Assembly: GCA_016871715.1 (NCBI GenBank)
Contig: VHCO01000026.1
Coordinates: forward strand, 1 to 51,155
DNA: 51,155 bases
Reading direction: 5' to 3'
DNA from: Verrucomicrobiota bacterium
Lineage (GTDB): Bacteria; Verrucomicrobiota; Verrucomicrobiia; Limisphaerales; J093
This document shows, piece after piece, positions 17,945 through 26,754 of the stretch (positions are counted from its first letter, which is position 1; each line of letters opens with the position of its first letter). The notes beneath the pieces were generated by a model that worked only from the letters and a program-made list of their open reading frames with translations, was not told the DNA's origin and ran no database searches. The position numbers and the translations under genes were made by a program.

Positions 17945-19735
17945 ATGGATAAAGACCAGGTGGCCGCGGTGCTGATGGAAATCGGGACGCTGCTCGAACT
18001 CAAGGGGGAGAACCCGTTCAAGACGCGCGCCTACGCAAACGCGGCCCGGACCCTCGAGGGGCTCGACGAACCCCTCGAACGGCTCTTGGCAGAAGACCGC
18101 CTTGGCGCTCTCAAGGGTATCGGCGAAGCGCTCCAAGAAAAGATTACCGCGCTCGCGACCACGGGGCGCCTGCCCTACTACGAGGAGCTCAAGGCCTCCA
18201 TCCCGGCGGGCCTGGTGGCCATGCTGCAAATCCCCGGGTTGGGCCCCAAGAAGGTCAAGGCCTTGTGGGACCGGCTCAGCCTCACCACGGTCGAAGAACT
18301 CGAGGCGGCCTGTCTGGCCGGCCGGGTGGCCACGCTGGACGGCTTCGGCGACAAGACCCAGGCCAAAATCCTCGAAGGCATTGCCCACCGTCGCCAGTAC
18401 GCCGCTCGCCACCTGCTCAGTGACGCCCTCGCCGCCGCCGACCCCATCCTCGAGGGACTGCGCGCCCATCCGGACGTAATCCGCTGCAGCTCCGCCGGGA
18501 GCGTGCGCCGGTTCAAGGAGGTGATTGGGGACCTCGATTTCGTGGTCTCATCGAAACAACCGGCCGCGGTGATCGACTTTTTCACCCGCCAACCGGGCGT
18601 CCAGAGTGTCAGTGCGCAAGGCGAGACCAAAGCCAGCGTGATCCTGGCCGGCGGCCTGCAAGCCGACCTGCGGGTGGTCAGCGACCGCGAGTTCCCGTTC
18701 GCCCTTGCCTATTTCACGGGCAGCAAGGAACACAACATCGTCATGCGCCAACGCGCCCTCGAACGCAGCCTGCGCCTCAACGAGTACGGCCTGTTCCGGT
18801 CGCCTACGGAGACCCGCGATCCCGCTTTGCTGGTACCTTGTCAGACTGAGGAAGAGATCTTCGCCGCGCTGGATTTGGCGCCGATCCCACCGGAACTGCG
18901 CGAGGATAAGGGCGAATTCGCCGCCGCCGAGCGCCCGCCCTTGCCCCGTTTGCTCGAGTGGTCCGAATTGCGCGGTTCGCTGCACAATCACTCGAACTGG
19001 AGCGACGGCCGCCATGCCCTCGAGGACATCGCCACCCAGATGGCCGCGTTGGGCTGCGCGTATTGGGCGATCACCGACCACTCGAAAGCCTCCTTCCAAG
19101 CCAATGGCCTGGACGCACCACGACTGCGCCGCCAAATCGACGAAATCCGCGCCCTCAACGACCGCCTCGCCGACCAAGGGACCGAGTTCCGCCTCCTCAC
19201 CGGCGTCGAGGTCGACATCCTGAAGGATCGGCTGGACCTTAACGACGACCTGCTGGCGCAACTCGAGGTGGTGGTGGCCAGCCTGCACGTGGCCGGGAGC
19301 GACGAGGCCGACAACACCCAGCGCCTGATCCGCGCCGCCCAAAACCCCCATGTCCACATGCTCGGGCACTTGACCGGTCGCCTGCTGCTTGAACGGGAAC
19401 CGTACCGGGTCAATGTCCAGGCGGTGCTGGATGCCTGTGCCGAAACCGGCACGTGGGTCGAGTTGAACTGCAATCCCTACCGGTTCGACCTGGACTGGCG
19501 CTTCTGGCCCTATGCCAAAATCCGCGGCGTCCGGTGCGCCATCAATTGCGACGCCCACCGCAACGAACACGCCGGCTTCCTCCGACTCGGGGCCGGGGTG
19601 GCGCGCAAGGGTTGGCTCACGCGCGCAGATGTTGTCAACACCCTGCCCTGGCCCCAACTGCGCGCAGCTTTGGCGGCCAAGCCTAACGGGCTTCGGCAAG
19701 AAAAAGCTTCAAAAAGCCGCTCGGCTCGTCGATAA
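17945..19735 (+). CDS. polX: DNA polymerase X with PHP domain
   Basis: 596 aa. A helix-hairpin-helix N-terminal domain (LKGIGEAL; IPGLGPKKVKALW) is followed by the family X nucleotidyltransferase palm. GSVRRF and the three catalytic aspartates D196, D198 (GDLDFVV) and D241 (ADLRVV) are intact. The C-terminal PHP domain (from about 340) keeps H347, H349 (LHNHS), D354, the WAITDHS segment and later metal ligands (VEVDIL, SLHV, LGHLTGR, NCDAHR), as expected for an active 3'-5' exonuclease. The likely role is base-excision or gap-filling repair. The start follows a promoter-like pair by seven bases. Confidence 0.94.
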   Translation: MDKDQVAAVLMEIGTLLELKGENPFKTRAYANAARTLEGLDEPLERLLAEDRLGALKGIGEALQEKITALATTGRLPYYEELKASIPAGLVAMLQIPGLGPKKVKALWDRLSLTTVEELEAACLAGRVATLDGFGDKTQAKILEGIAHRRQYAARHLLSDALAAADPILEGLRAHPDVIRCSSAGSVRRFKEVIGDLDFVVSSKQPAAVIDFFTRQPGVQSVSAQGETKASVILAGGLQADLRVVSDREFPFALAYFTGSKEHNIVMRQRALERSLRLNEYGLFRSPTETRDPALLVPCQTEEEIFAALDLAPIPPELREDKGEFAAAERPPLPRLLEWSELRGSLHNHSNWSDGRHALEDIATQMAALGCAYWAITDHSKASFQANGLDAPRLRRQIDEIRALNDRLADQGTEFRLLTGVEVDILKDRLDLNDDLLAQLEVVVASLHVAGSDEADNTQRLIRAAQNPHVHMLGHLTGRLLLEREPYRVNVQAVLDACAETGTWVELNCNPYRFDLDWRFWPYAKIRGVRCAINCDAHRNEHAGFLRLGAGVARKGWLTRADVVNTLPWPQLRAALAAKPNGLRQEKASKSRSARR

Positions 19736-19837
19736 GAGGGCAGCACACGCATGAAATCGGTGGCAAAGGCAAGCGGCGCTTCGCGCGCAGCTTGTGGTTT
19801 AGGCGCCGGTCATTAGGGCGCGGCGACCCGAGGGCTG

Positions 19838-20941
19838 ATGGAGAAAATACTCGTCATCGAAGACGACCCGTCGATCCGCCAGGTCATCTACCGCGCCTTG
19901 GGCGACGACGGTTATGACGTCCTCACCGCCGAGAACGGGTTGGTGGGCACCGAAATGGCCCGCGCCCAACGGCCCGACCTGATCCTGTGCGACGTCCGCA
20001 TGGACGTCCTGGACGGTTTCGCCACGCTCGAGGCCCTGCGCCGAGATAAGGAGACCACCGCCATCCCGTTCATCCTGATGACGGGCTATCCGGACGCCGA
20101 CGACGCCCGCCACGGCGCCGAGTTGGGGGCGGACGGCTACCTGCCCAAGCCCTTCTCGATCCCCCAGTTGCGCGCCACCGTGCGCGCCAAGCTCAAACAG
20201 CAGTGGGCCGTGCGGGAGCAGGCCGACCAGAGAATGGCGGACCTGACCACGGCCATCAGTTGCGTCTTGCCCCACGAGCTGCGCACGCCGCTCAACGGGA
20301 TCCTCGGCTTCGCCGAGATGATCGTCAGCGATTACCCCGCCCTCCAACCGCAGGAAGTCATCAGCATGGCCCAGGCCATCATCGAGTCCGCTCAGCGCCT
20401 CCATCGGTTGACGGAGAACATGCTCCTCTTCGCCCAGATCGAACTCGCCGCCCACGACCCCGCCAAGCTCAGCCTCATCCGTGCTGGTCGCACCGCCGAC
20501 ATCCGGCCGCCCATCACCGCTCGAGCCAAGCAGTGCGCCCAGGCGGCCAGCCGCGAGCTCGATCTACACCTGGACCTGGCCCCGCTCGCAGCCGCCATGG
20601 CCCCTGACCACCTCAGCCGCGTTATCGCTGAGTTGGTCGGCAACGCCTTCAAGTTCTCCCTCCCAGGCAGCTCCGTCCAGGTCTCCGCCCACACCCACGG
20701 CGCCCAGACCCTGATCGCCGTCCGCGACGCCGGCCGCGGCATGAAGCCCGAGCACGTCGCCGCCGTAGGCGCCTACGTCCAATTCGAACGTAAGTTCCAT
20801 GAACAACAGGGCAGCGGGCTGGGCTTGGCCATCGCCAAACGCTTGGCCGAACTCCATGCCGGCACCCTGGCCATCTCGAGCCAAGTGGGCCTGGGCACGA
20901 CCGTGACCGTCACCCTCCCCACCCCTGGTCCGCCCCCATGA
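19838..20941 (+). CDS. Response regulator receiver - histidine kinase hybrid
   Basis: 367 aa. The N-terminal receiver domain is complete (acidic pair D9/D10, phospho-acceptor D52, K104 in YLPKPF). A HisKA dimerisation helix has the phospho-accepting H146 (VLPHELRTPLNGILGFAEMI). The HATPase domain keeps the N box (ELVGNAFKFS), G1 (DAGRGM) and G2 (GSGLGLAIAK). It has no membrane segment, so this is a soluble kinase probably controlled through its own receiver. It lies 118 nt upstream of a second response regulator on the same strand, a likely partner. Confidence 0.9.
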   Translation: MEKILVIEDDPSIRQVIYRALGDDGYDVLTAENGLVGTEMARAQRPDLILCDVRMDVLDGFATLEALRRDKETTAIPFILMTGYPDADDARHGAELGADGYLPKPFSIPQLRATVRAKLKQQWAVREQADQRMADLTTAISCVLPHELRTPLNGILGFAEMIVSDYPALQPQEVISMAQAIIESAQRLHRLTENMLLFAQIELAAHDPAKLSLIRAGRTADIRPPITARAKQCAQAASRELDLHLDLAPLAAAMAPDHLSRVIAELVGNAFKFSLPGSSVQVSAHTHGAQTLIAVRDAGRGMKPEHVAAVGAYVQFERKFHEQQGSGLGLAIAKRLAELHAGTLAISSQVGLGTTVTVTLPTPGPPP

Positions 20942-21059
20942 CCCCTGCCCTCCAAGGCTCGCCAAACCATCGCTACCGGCCACGGCCCCTGGCCCTGATC
21001 GCCCCGGCTGCGGTCCGGCGTCAACCCGGCAGTTCAGACCCCTAAACCCGAGCCCCGTT

Positions 21060-21677
21060 GTGAGAATCCTCATCGCCGAAGACGATCGAGTTTCACGCCG
21101 CCTGCTCGAGGTCTGGCTGGTGCGCTGGGGTTACGAGGTCGTTTCGACCCAAGACGGCGCCCAAGCCTGGGAAGTCCTGCAGCAACCGGACGCGCCCCAA
21201 CTAGCCGTGCTGGATTGGATGATGCCCACCCTCAGCGGGCCCGAGGTCTGCCAACTGGTGCGCAACCATCCCACCAGCCAGGCCTGCCACATCGTGCTCT
21301 TGACCGCGCGGCACGCGCGCGAGGACATCATCGCCGGACTCGAGTCTGGAGCCAACGACTACATCACCAAACCCTTCGATTTCGAGGAACTCCGCGCCCG
21401 TCTCAAAGTGGGCCAACGCATCGTCGAGCTGCAGAACAGCCTGGCCGAACGCGTGCGCGAGTTGGGCGCTGCTCTCGCCCAGGTGCGGCAACTCCAGGGC
21501 CTGCTCCCCATTTGCCTTTACTGCAAACGCATCCGCGACGACAGCAACTACTGGCAACAGGTCGAGCAGTACATCATGGACCGGTCCGAGGCGCGCTTCA
21601 GCCACGGGATTTGCCCCGATTGCTACGAGAAGGTCGTCAAACCCGAGATCTCGAAGGTCCAGGCCCGCTCGGCCTGA
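21060..21677 (+). CDS. Response regulator with C-terminal four-cysteine domain
   Basis: 205 aa from a GTG start. Receiver domain at 1-120: acidic D8/D9, phospho-acceptor D52 (AVLDWMM), T82 and K104 (YITKPF). A helix or coiled coil (IVELQNSLAERVRELGAALAQVRQLQ) links to a short C-terminal module LLPICLYCKRIRDD...YW...FSHGICPDCYEK with C152, C155, C185 and C188, which looks like a zinc-knuckle or treble-clef fold. There is no DNA-binding domain or cyclase, so output is probably by protein contact. A similar cysteine module occurs at the ends of other bacterial receiver or PAS signalling proteins; its function is unknown to me. Confidence 0.87.
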   Translation: MRILIAEDDRVSRRLLEVWLVRWGYEVVSTQDGAQAWEVLQQPDAPQLAVLDWMMPTLSGPEVCQLVRNHPTSQACHIVLLTARHAREDIIAGLESGANDYITKPFDFEELRARLKVGQRIVELQNSLAERVRELGAALAQVRQLQGLLPICLYCKRIRDDSNYWQQVEQYIMDRSEARFSHGICPDCYEKVVKPEISKVQARSA

Positions 21678-21764
21678 CCCTGCGGCGACCCATCGAGCCG
21701 GCTGCCGCCCCATCCCCTTCGCTCGTTCGCCAGCCGTCCGGTTGCGCAGGGTCCAGTTGCGCAG

Positions 21765-21793
21765 TTGCCCGAGCGCGGCTCTTTGTGTATCCT
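21765..21793 (+). promoter_or_regulatory. Putative sigma-70-type promoter of grpE-dnaJ
   Basis: TTGCCC (21765-21770), 17-nt spacer, TATCCT (21788-21793), leader of about 17 bases. No CIRCE inverted repeat is present, so HrcA-type control is not indicated. Confidence 0.5.
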
Positions 21794-21816
21794 TGGGCCT
21801 TCTTGGTTTTGAGACA

Positions 21817-22458
21817 ATGAGCAACGAAAGTCCAACTGCAAGCCCGACCGAAACGGCGCCGCCGGCCCCAACGGCCCCAGGCGCCACACCCCCGACCCCC
21901 ACCGCCACGAGCGACGCCGGAACCACCTCTCCCCCCGGGGCGCCCAGCGCCGAGCAACTCCAAGCGCTCGAGGCCAAAGCCGCCAAGGCCGACGAACACT
22001 GGGATAAATACGTGCGCGCCATGGCCGATCTCGAGAACTATCGAAAACGCGCTGTCCGCGAAAAACAAGAGGCCAGCCGCTTCGCCAACGAAGCCTTGCT
22101 GAACCGGCTCCTGCCGGTCTTGGACAGTTTCGACCTGGCTCTATCCGCCACCAATGGCGCCCCCACCACAGATCTCGAGTCGCTACAACAGGGTGTGGCC
22201 ATGATCCAAAGCCAGTTACGTTCCGCCTTGGCGGAAGCCGGCGTCGAGGAAATCGACGCCCTGGGCCAACCCTTCGACCCTAATTTCCACGAGGCTGTCT
22301 CCCAACGCCCCTCATCCGAGACCCCGGACGGCCACGTCCTGCAGCAACTGCGCCGCGGCTACCGCTACCGTGAGCGCCTCCTCCGCCCTGCCAGTGTCGT
22401 CGTTGCCACTCCGCCCGCGCCTCCGCCCGCCACCCCACCGGCCGAATCGGCCGGCTAG
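21817..22458 (+). CDS. grpE: Nucleotide exchange factor GrpE
   Basis: 213 aa from the ATG at 21817; the frame is open to about 21742, but that part overlaps the putative promoter. A Pro/Thr-rich disordered N-terminus (about 45 residues) leads into the long dimerisation helix (WDKYVRAMADLENYRKRAVREKQEA) and the beta-sheet head (GQPFDPNFHEAVSQ, DGHVLQQLRRGYRYRERLLRPASVVVA). It releases ADP from DnaK. The dnaK gene is not in the window. dnaJ follows after 33 nt, so the pair is probably one operon. Confidence 0.93.
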   Translation: MSNESPTASPTETAPPAPTAPGATPPTPTATSDAGTTSPPGAPSAEQLQALEAKAAKADEHWDKYVRAMADLENYRKRAVREKQEASRFANEALLNRLLPVLDSFDLALSATNGAPTTDLESLQQGVAMIQSQLRSALAEAGVEEIDALGQPFDPNFHEAVSQRPSSETPDGHVLQQLRRGYRYRERLLRPASVVVATPPAPPPATPPAESAG

Positions 22459-22491
22459 GTGGGCCCTCACCTCTAAACCCGGATCCAGGGG

Positions 22492-23643
22492 ATGGCCAAA
22501 CGCGATTACTACGAAGTCCTCGGTGTCGACCGTAAGGCGGCCGAGGAGGACATCAAGAAGGCCTACCGCAAGCAGGCACTTAAGTTCCATCCGGATAAAA
22601 ATCCGGGCGACAAGTCCGCCGAGGAGAAATTCAAGGAGCTCGGCGAGGCCTATGAAGTCCTGAGCGACCCCCAGAAACGGGCCGCCTACGACCAGTACGG
22701 CCACGCCGCTTTCGACCCCCGCTCCCGCGCCAGTGCCGCCGGCCGCAGTGGCGGTTTTGGCGGATTCCACGATCCTTTCGACATCTTCCGGGAAGTGTTC
22801 GGTGGGGGCGGAAGTATCTTCGAGGACTTCTTCGGCGGCGAATCCCGGCGCGATCCCTCCGGCGCTCAGCGTGGGTCGGATCTACGCTACGATCTCGAAA
22901 TCACCCTCGAAGAAGCCGCCCTGGGCTGCGAGAAGGAAGTCTCCCTCACCAAGGCCGACACCTGCGATGCTTGCGAAGGTACCGGCGCCGAAAGCGGCTC
23001 CGGCATGCGCAACTGCTCGACCTGCGGCGGCCGCGGCCAGGTCGAACAGGTCCTCGGCGGTTTCATGCGCGTGCGCCAAACCTGCCCGCGCTGCGAAGGC
23101 GCCGGGCGCGTCATCGAGCGTCCCTGTCGCGTTTGTCGAGGCAGCGGACGCCGCGAGCGCACCAGCAAAGTCACCATCCGCGTCCCGGCCGGCGTCGACA
23201 CCGGCACACGGTTGCGGTCCTCCGGCAACGGCGAGTCGGGTCTGCGCGGCGGCCCCGCGGGCGATCTCTACGTCGTGCTCCATCTCCGGCCCCACGAGAT
23301 CTTCCAACGCGACGGCGACGATCTCCTATGCGAAGTGCCCATCAGCTTCGTCCAGGCGACCTTGGGGGCGGAGATCGAAGTTCCCACTCTCCAAGGACCT
23401 GCCCATATCCGCATACCCACCGGCACCCAAACCGGCACGGTCTTTCGCCTCAAAGGCCGCGGCGTCCGCAATGTCCAGGGCTACGGGCTGGGCGACCTCC
23501 ACGTGCGCGTCGCGGTCGAGGTCCCCAGCCGCCTCAACGCCGCCCAACGCGCCAAACTCGAGGAGTTCGCCGCCCTCTGCGACGCCAGCGTGAACCCGCG
23601 CACCAAGAGCTTCCTCGACAAGGCGAAGGAGTTCTTCCGTTGA
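22492..23643 (+). CDS. dnaJ: Chaperone protein DnaJ
   Basis: 383 aa, standard type I DnaJ. J domain 1-70 with HPD at 33-35; Gly/Phe-rich region about 75-110 ([11 protein letters not shown]); four zinc-binding repeats ([32 protein letters not shown]); then the substrate-binding C-terminal domains. It stimulates DnaK ATPase and delivers unfolded substrates. It is transcribed with grpE. A G-run lies directly against the ATG and no well-spaced ribosome-binding site is visible. Confidence 0.96.
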   Translation: MAKRDYYEVLGVDRKAAEEDIKKAYRKQALKFHPDKNPGDKSAEEKFKELGEAYEVLSDPQKRAAYDQYGHAAFDPRSRASAAGRSGGFGGFHDPFDIFREVFGGGGSIFEDFFGGESRRDPSGAQRGSDLRYDLEITLEEAALGCEKEVSLTKADTCDACEGTGAESGSGMRNCSTCGGRGQVEQVLGGFMRVRQTCPRCEGAGRVIERPCRVCRGSGRRERTSKVTIRVPAGVDTGTRLRSSGNGESGLRGGPAGDLYVVLHLRPHEIFQRDGDDLLCEVPISFVQATLGAEIEVPTLQGPAHIRIPTGTQTGTVFRLKGRGVRNVQGYGLGDLHVRVAVEVPSRLNAAQRAKLEEFAALCDASVNPRTKSFLDKAKEFFR

Positions 23644-23691
23644 GCGTGCGCGAGCTAGGCTAAGCCGTACGCCGGCCCGGGACTACGGGGC

Positions 23692-24483
23692 ATGCACCGT
23701 TTCTATCTGCCTCCAGCCGGCTGCCAGGACGCGCGCGTCGAGTTGGACCAGGCCCAGGCCCATCACGCCCGCAACGTCCTGCGCCTCCAACTCGGCGAAC
23801 AGGTCGTCGTGCTCGACGGCGCTGGCCAACAGTGCCTTTGCGAGGTTGCCTCGCTCGCCCAACGGAGGGTCCTCCTCGGCGTGCGGCAGCGCACGCTAGC
23901 GCCTCGCCCCGCCGCTCGACTGACGCTCTTGCAGGCCGTGCCCAAACACCGCAGCCTCGAGCTCATCATCCAGAAAGCGACTGAACTGGGCGTGGCCCGT
24001 CTGGTCCCCATCCTCTCCGAGCGCGCCGTGCCGCACTGGGATCCGGAGGACGGCGCACGCAAATTGGCGCGCTGGCAAGCCATCGCCATCGAGGCCGTGA
24101 AACAATCCGGGTGCCCCTGGCTGCCCCGCCTCGAACCGCCCTTGCCCCTCGAGGCCTTCCTGGCGCGACGCGAACCGTTCGAGCTGCCGCTGCTGGCCAC
24201 GCTCGAACCGAACGCGCGCCATCCTCGTTTACGCTTCGAGACTTATGCGGCCCGCCACGGTGGCCCGCCGCGCTCGGTCGCCGTATGGGTCGGACCCGAA
24301 GGCGACTTCACTCCCGCCGAGTTGGCCGCAATCCAAACCGCCGGAGCTCAGCCCATTTCCCTGGGATCGCATGTGCTCCGGAGCGAGACGGCCGCGCTCT
24401 ATTGCCTGGCGGTCTTGAGCTACGAGCTGCAGTTCCGCTGGCTGGGCGCCGCGGCGCTTGCCGGGGGCACCCCCGACCAGTAG
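23692..24483 (+). CDS. rsmE: 16S rRNA (uridine-1498-N3)-methyltransferase RsmE
   Basis: 263 aa. SPOUT-fold enzyme methylating N3 of U1498 in 16S rRNA with S-adenosylmethionine. The PUA-like N-terminal part is recognisable (MHRFYLP, QAHHARNVLRLQLGEQVVVLDG). The knotted cofactor site is present near the C-terminus (WVGPEGDFTPAEL, then SLGSHVLRSETAAL). It lies 48 nt behind dnaJ, an order (dnaJ with rsmE) seen in many bacteria, so it probably belongs to the same transcript. Confidence 0.93.
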   Translation: MHRFYLPPAGCQDARVELDQAQAHHARNVLRLQLGEQVVVLDGAGQQCLCEVASLAQRRVLLGVRQRTLAPRPAARLTLLQAVPKHRSLELIIQKATELGVARLVPILSERAVPHWDPEDGARKLARWQAIAIEAVKQSGCPWLPRLEPPLPLEAFLARREPFELPLLATLEPNARHPRLRFETYAARHGGPPRSVAVWVGPEGDFTPAELAAIQTAGAQPISLGSHVLRSETAALYCLAVLSYELQFRWLGAAALAGGTPDQ

Positions 24484-24493
24484 CCTCGCCCCG

Positions 24494-24901
24494 ATGCTCG
24501 TCAAGAATTACACCTTCGAAGCGGAACCGGTCTTGATGGACTTCCACCTCTTCCGCGACTGTACCTTCCGCCGTTGCCGCCTGATCTATTGCGGCTACTC
24601 GATGGTGCAGGTCGAGCATTGCCGGTTCGAGGATTGCCGTTGGGAATTCGGCGGGCCCGCCGCCGCCACACTTCAGTTCCTCAATAACTTGCACCTGCAC
24701 GGGGGCGAACTCGGCCAAGCCATCGTCCAGCAAGCCCGCAGCATCATCGAGCACCCCGCCGAGCCCAACCCGCCCAGCAGTCCTCCCCCGCCGTCCACCT
24801 CGCCCCAAGCGGCCCGCTCCCCGAGCGCGCCAGACCCGCGCAAACCCTTCGAGCCTTTCAAGCTGCCGCGCCGCCCCGAAAGTCGCTCCGGCCAGTCCTA
24901 G
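24494..24901 (+). CDS. Small pentapeptide-like, cysteine-rich protein of unknown function
   Basis: 135 aa, starting 10 nt after rsmE. Residues 5-52 have five regularly spaced cysteines (C23, C28, C33, C43, C48) in a five-residue rhythm with Phe, Leu or Trp (CTFRRCRLIYC, HCRFEDCRWEF), as in a short right-handed pentapeptide beta-helix. A helical part follows (TLQFLNNLHLHGGELGQAIVQQARSIIEHP), then a Pro/Ser-rich tail ending in a basic segment (FKLPRRPESR). The function is not recognisable. The stop codon forms CTAG, shared with the convergent metG gene. It is probably the last gene of the grpE operon. Confidence 0.68.
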   Translation: MLVKNYTFEAEPVLMDFHLFRDCTFRRCRLIYCGYSMVQVEHCRFEDCRWEFGGPAAATLQFLNNLHLHGGELGQAIVQQARSIIEHPAEPNPPSSPPPPSTSPQAARSPSAPDPRKPFEPFKLPRRPESRSGQS

Positions 24902-26475
24902 CCTGTCCGGCCGGGCTCGCGCCGCGGAAACAGCGGGGTGGGCTCGCCGATCCGGTGACCCTCGGCCAGGCCGCCCCAAGTCGAGTCCATCAGCCGCACG
25001 GGAGCGGGCTCGAGGCCGAGTTGGCGTTGGATTTTGCCGGCGGTCTCCGGGAGGAAGGGACTCAATAAAACGCCTAAAATACGGCAGCACTCGGCCAAGT
25101 TATAGAGCACTTGATCCAGGCGCTGCGCGTGGGCGGGTTCTTTGGCCAAGCGGAACGGCGCGGTTTGATCCACGTATTGGTTGGCCCGGCTGACGATCGC
25201 CCAGATCTCCAACAGCGCCGCCTGCAACCGATGCGCCCGCAAATGGTCCAAGCAGCGAACCGTCGCCTGCCCAACCTCGATGCTCAGCTCGGCCGAAGGC
25301 GCCGGCACCCGACCGCCCCGATACCGCTGCAGCATCGAAAGCGACCGGTTCACCAGGTTCCCGAGCCCGTTCGCCAACTCAGCCTGGTACCGCGCTTGAA
25401 AGCCCGCATCCGTCCAGTTCCCGTCGGCGCCAATGTCCAACTCGCGCACCACGTAGAACCGGAACGCGTCTAATCCCCACTCCCTAGCCACTGCCAACGG
25501 ATCCACCACGTTGCCCGTGCTCTTGCTCATCTTCTGCCCGTCCTTCTGCCACCAACCGTGCGCCAACACCTGCCGTGGCAGCGGAATGCCGGTCGCCTGC
25601 AGCATGATCGGCCAGTAGACGGCATGGAACTTGACAATGTCCTTGCCCAGCAGATGGACGTCGGCCGGCCAAATCCCCGGCGTCGACTCCGGCCACGCGC
25701 CGCCTCTGTAATACCCCGCCAGAGGCTCGACCGCCCCCGGATCCCCCAGTGCCGCGGGCACGCTGTAGTAGTTGGAAAGCGCGTCAAACCAGACGTACGT
25801 CACATACTCCGGATCGAACGGCAGCGGGATGCCCCAATTCAGCCGCGCCAGCGGTCGAGTGATCGAGAGGTCTTTAAGCTTCTCTGACTTCAAGAACCCG
25901 AGGACCTCGTTGCGGCGGTATTCCGGCACGACAAAGGCCGGGTTGGCCTCGAAATGCTCGATCAACCACCCCTGGTAGCGGCTCATCCGGAAATACCAGT
26001 TCTCTTCCACCAACTCGAACACCTCGCCCAAAATCGGATCCCAACTCCCGTCCGGTAACCGGTCGCGATCGGTCAGGAAGGCCTCTTGCCGCGGCGAATA
26101 CCAACCCCGGTACTCGCCCTTGTAGAGATCCCCCTGCGCGTGCAGCTTCGTCAGCATCGCCTGCACCACCGCCTTGTGCCGCGGTTCCGTCGTGCGCACG
26201 AAATCGTCGTTCGAGATCCCCAACTGGCGCACAAACTCACGCCACTGCAGCGCCAATTCGTCGCAGTATACCTGCGCACTCTTCCCTTCCGCATGCGCCG
26301 CCTGCTGCACCTTCTGCCCGTGCTCGTCCAGCCCCGTCAGAAAAAAGACCTCCTCCCCCAAACCCCGATGAACCCGCGCTATGACGTCGGCCACCACCTT
26401 CTCGTAGGCATGCCCGAGATGCGGCTGGCCGTTCACATAGTCGATCGCGGTCGTGATGTAGAACCGTTTGTTCAT
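24898..26475 (-). CDS. metG: Methionyl-tRNA synthetase
   Basis: 525 aa from the ATG at 26475; the frame runs on upstream to 26634 but without family similarity. Class I synthetase charging tRNA-Met: HLGH-type signature (QPHLGHAY), KMSKS motif (QKMSKSTGN), WFDALSNYYS and the helical anticodon-binding domain. The connective peptide reads GWYSPRQEAFLTDRDR, with no zinc-knuckle cysteines, so this is a zinc-free variant. The C-terminal tRNA-binding (EMAP-like) domain of some homologues is absent. A GGAGGAC lies about 20 nt upstream of the start, rather far for a ribosome-binding site. Confidence 0.95.
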   Translation of the reverse strand: MNKRFYITTAIDYVNGQPHLGHAYEKVVADVIARVHRGLGEEVFFLTGLDEHGQKVQQAAHAEGKSAQVYCDELALQWREFVRQLGISNDDFVRTTEPRHKAVVQAMLTKLHAQGDLYKGEYRGWYSPRQEAFLTDRDRLPDGSWDPILGEVFELVEENWYFRMSRYQGWLIEHFEANPAFVVPEYRRNEVLGFLKSEKLKDLSITRPLARLNWGIPLPFDPEYVTYVWFDALSNYYSVPAALGDPGAVEPLAGYYRGGAWPESTPGIWPADVHLLGKDIVKFHAVYWPIMLQATGIPLPRQVLAHGWWQKDGQKMSKSTGNVVDPLAVAREWGLDAFRFYVVRELDIGADGNWTDAGFQARYQAELANGLGNLVNRSLSMLQRYRGGRVPAPSAELSIEVGQATVRCLDHLRAHRLQAALLEIWAIVSRANQYVDQTAPFRLAKEPAHAQRLDQVLYNLAECCRILGVLLSPFLPETAGKIQRQLGLEPAPVRLMDSTWGGLAEGHRIGEPTPLFPRREPGRTG

Positions 26476-26601
26476 CGGGCGTCCAGTGTCCTCCAAGCTC
26501 GCGCCAAACGCAATGGCACAACACCGCACAACGCCGCAGCACCGCAGCCCGCTCCTCGCCAAGGCCCACTTGCCCTGTAACGGCTCCAGCTTCCGCCGGT
26601 C

Positions 26602-26607
26602 TATATC
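26602..26607 (+). promoter_or_regulatory. Putative -10 element, leaderless spacing
   Basis: TATATC followed by exactly seven bases and an ATG at 26615. No convincing -35. It could serve the 41-codon frame and the ABC gene behind it. Confidence 0.35.
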
Positions 26608-26614
26608 CTCAGAC

Positions 26615-26740
26615 ATGCATCCGCAGTCCCACAAGTCGCTCGCGCCCGAGGCCGCAACCGCCCGCGCGGACGCTGCCGCGGCAGCGCTGACCGACGGGCC
26701 CGCTGCCGCTCGCCGCGAACCCGCGGCGGTCTCCGCCTAA
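26615..26740 (+). CDS. Possible 41-codon leader ORF upstream of the ABC ATPase
   Basis: ATG to TAA, 41 residues, Ala-rich with scattered Arg and Glu and no recognisable motif. It ends 14 nt before the ATPase start and is in a different frame. The only support for translation is the -10-like TATATC seven bases before its ATG. It may equally be chance in GC-rich DNA. The rest of 26476-26614 shows nothing further. Confidence 0.25.
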   Translation: MHPQSHKSLAPEAATARADAAAAALTDGPAAARREPAAVSA

Positions 26741-26754
26741 GCCTGCACCCAACT

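Noticed and set aside
19771..19793. Imperfect hairpin downstream of polX
   Set aside because: Stem interrupted by bulges and not followed by a clear T-run.
21678..21816. Search for a CIRCE heat-shock operator upstream of grpE
   Set aside because: No TTAGCACTC inverted repeat is present.
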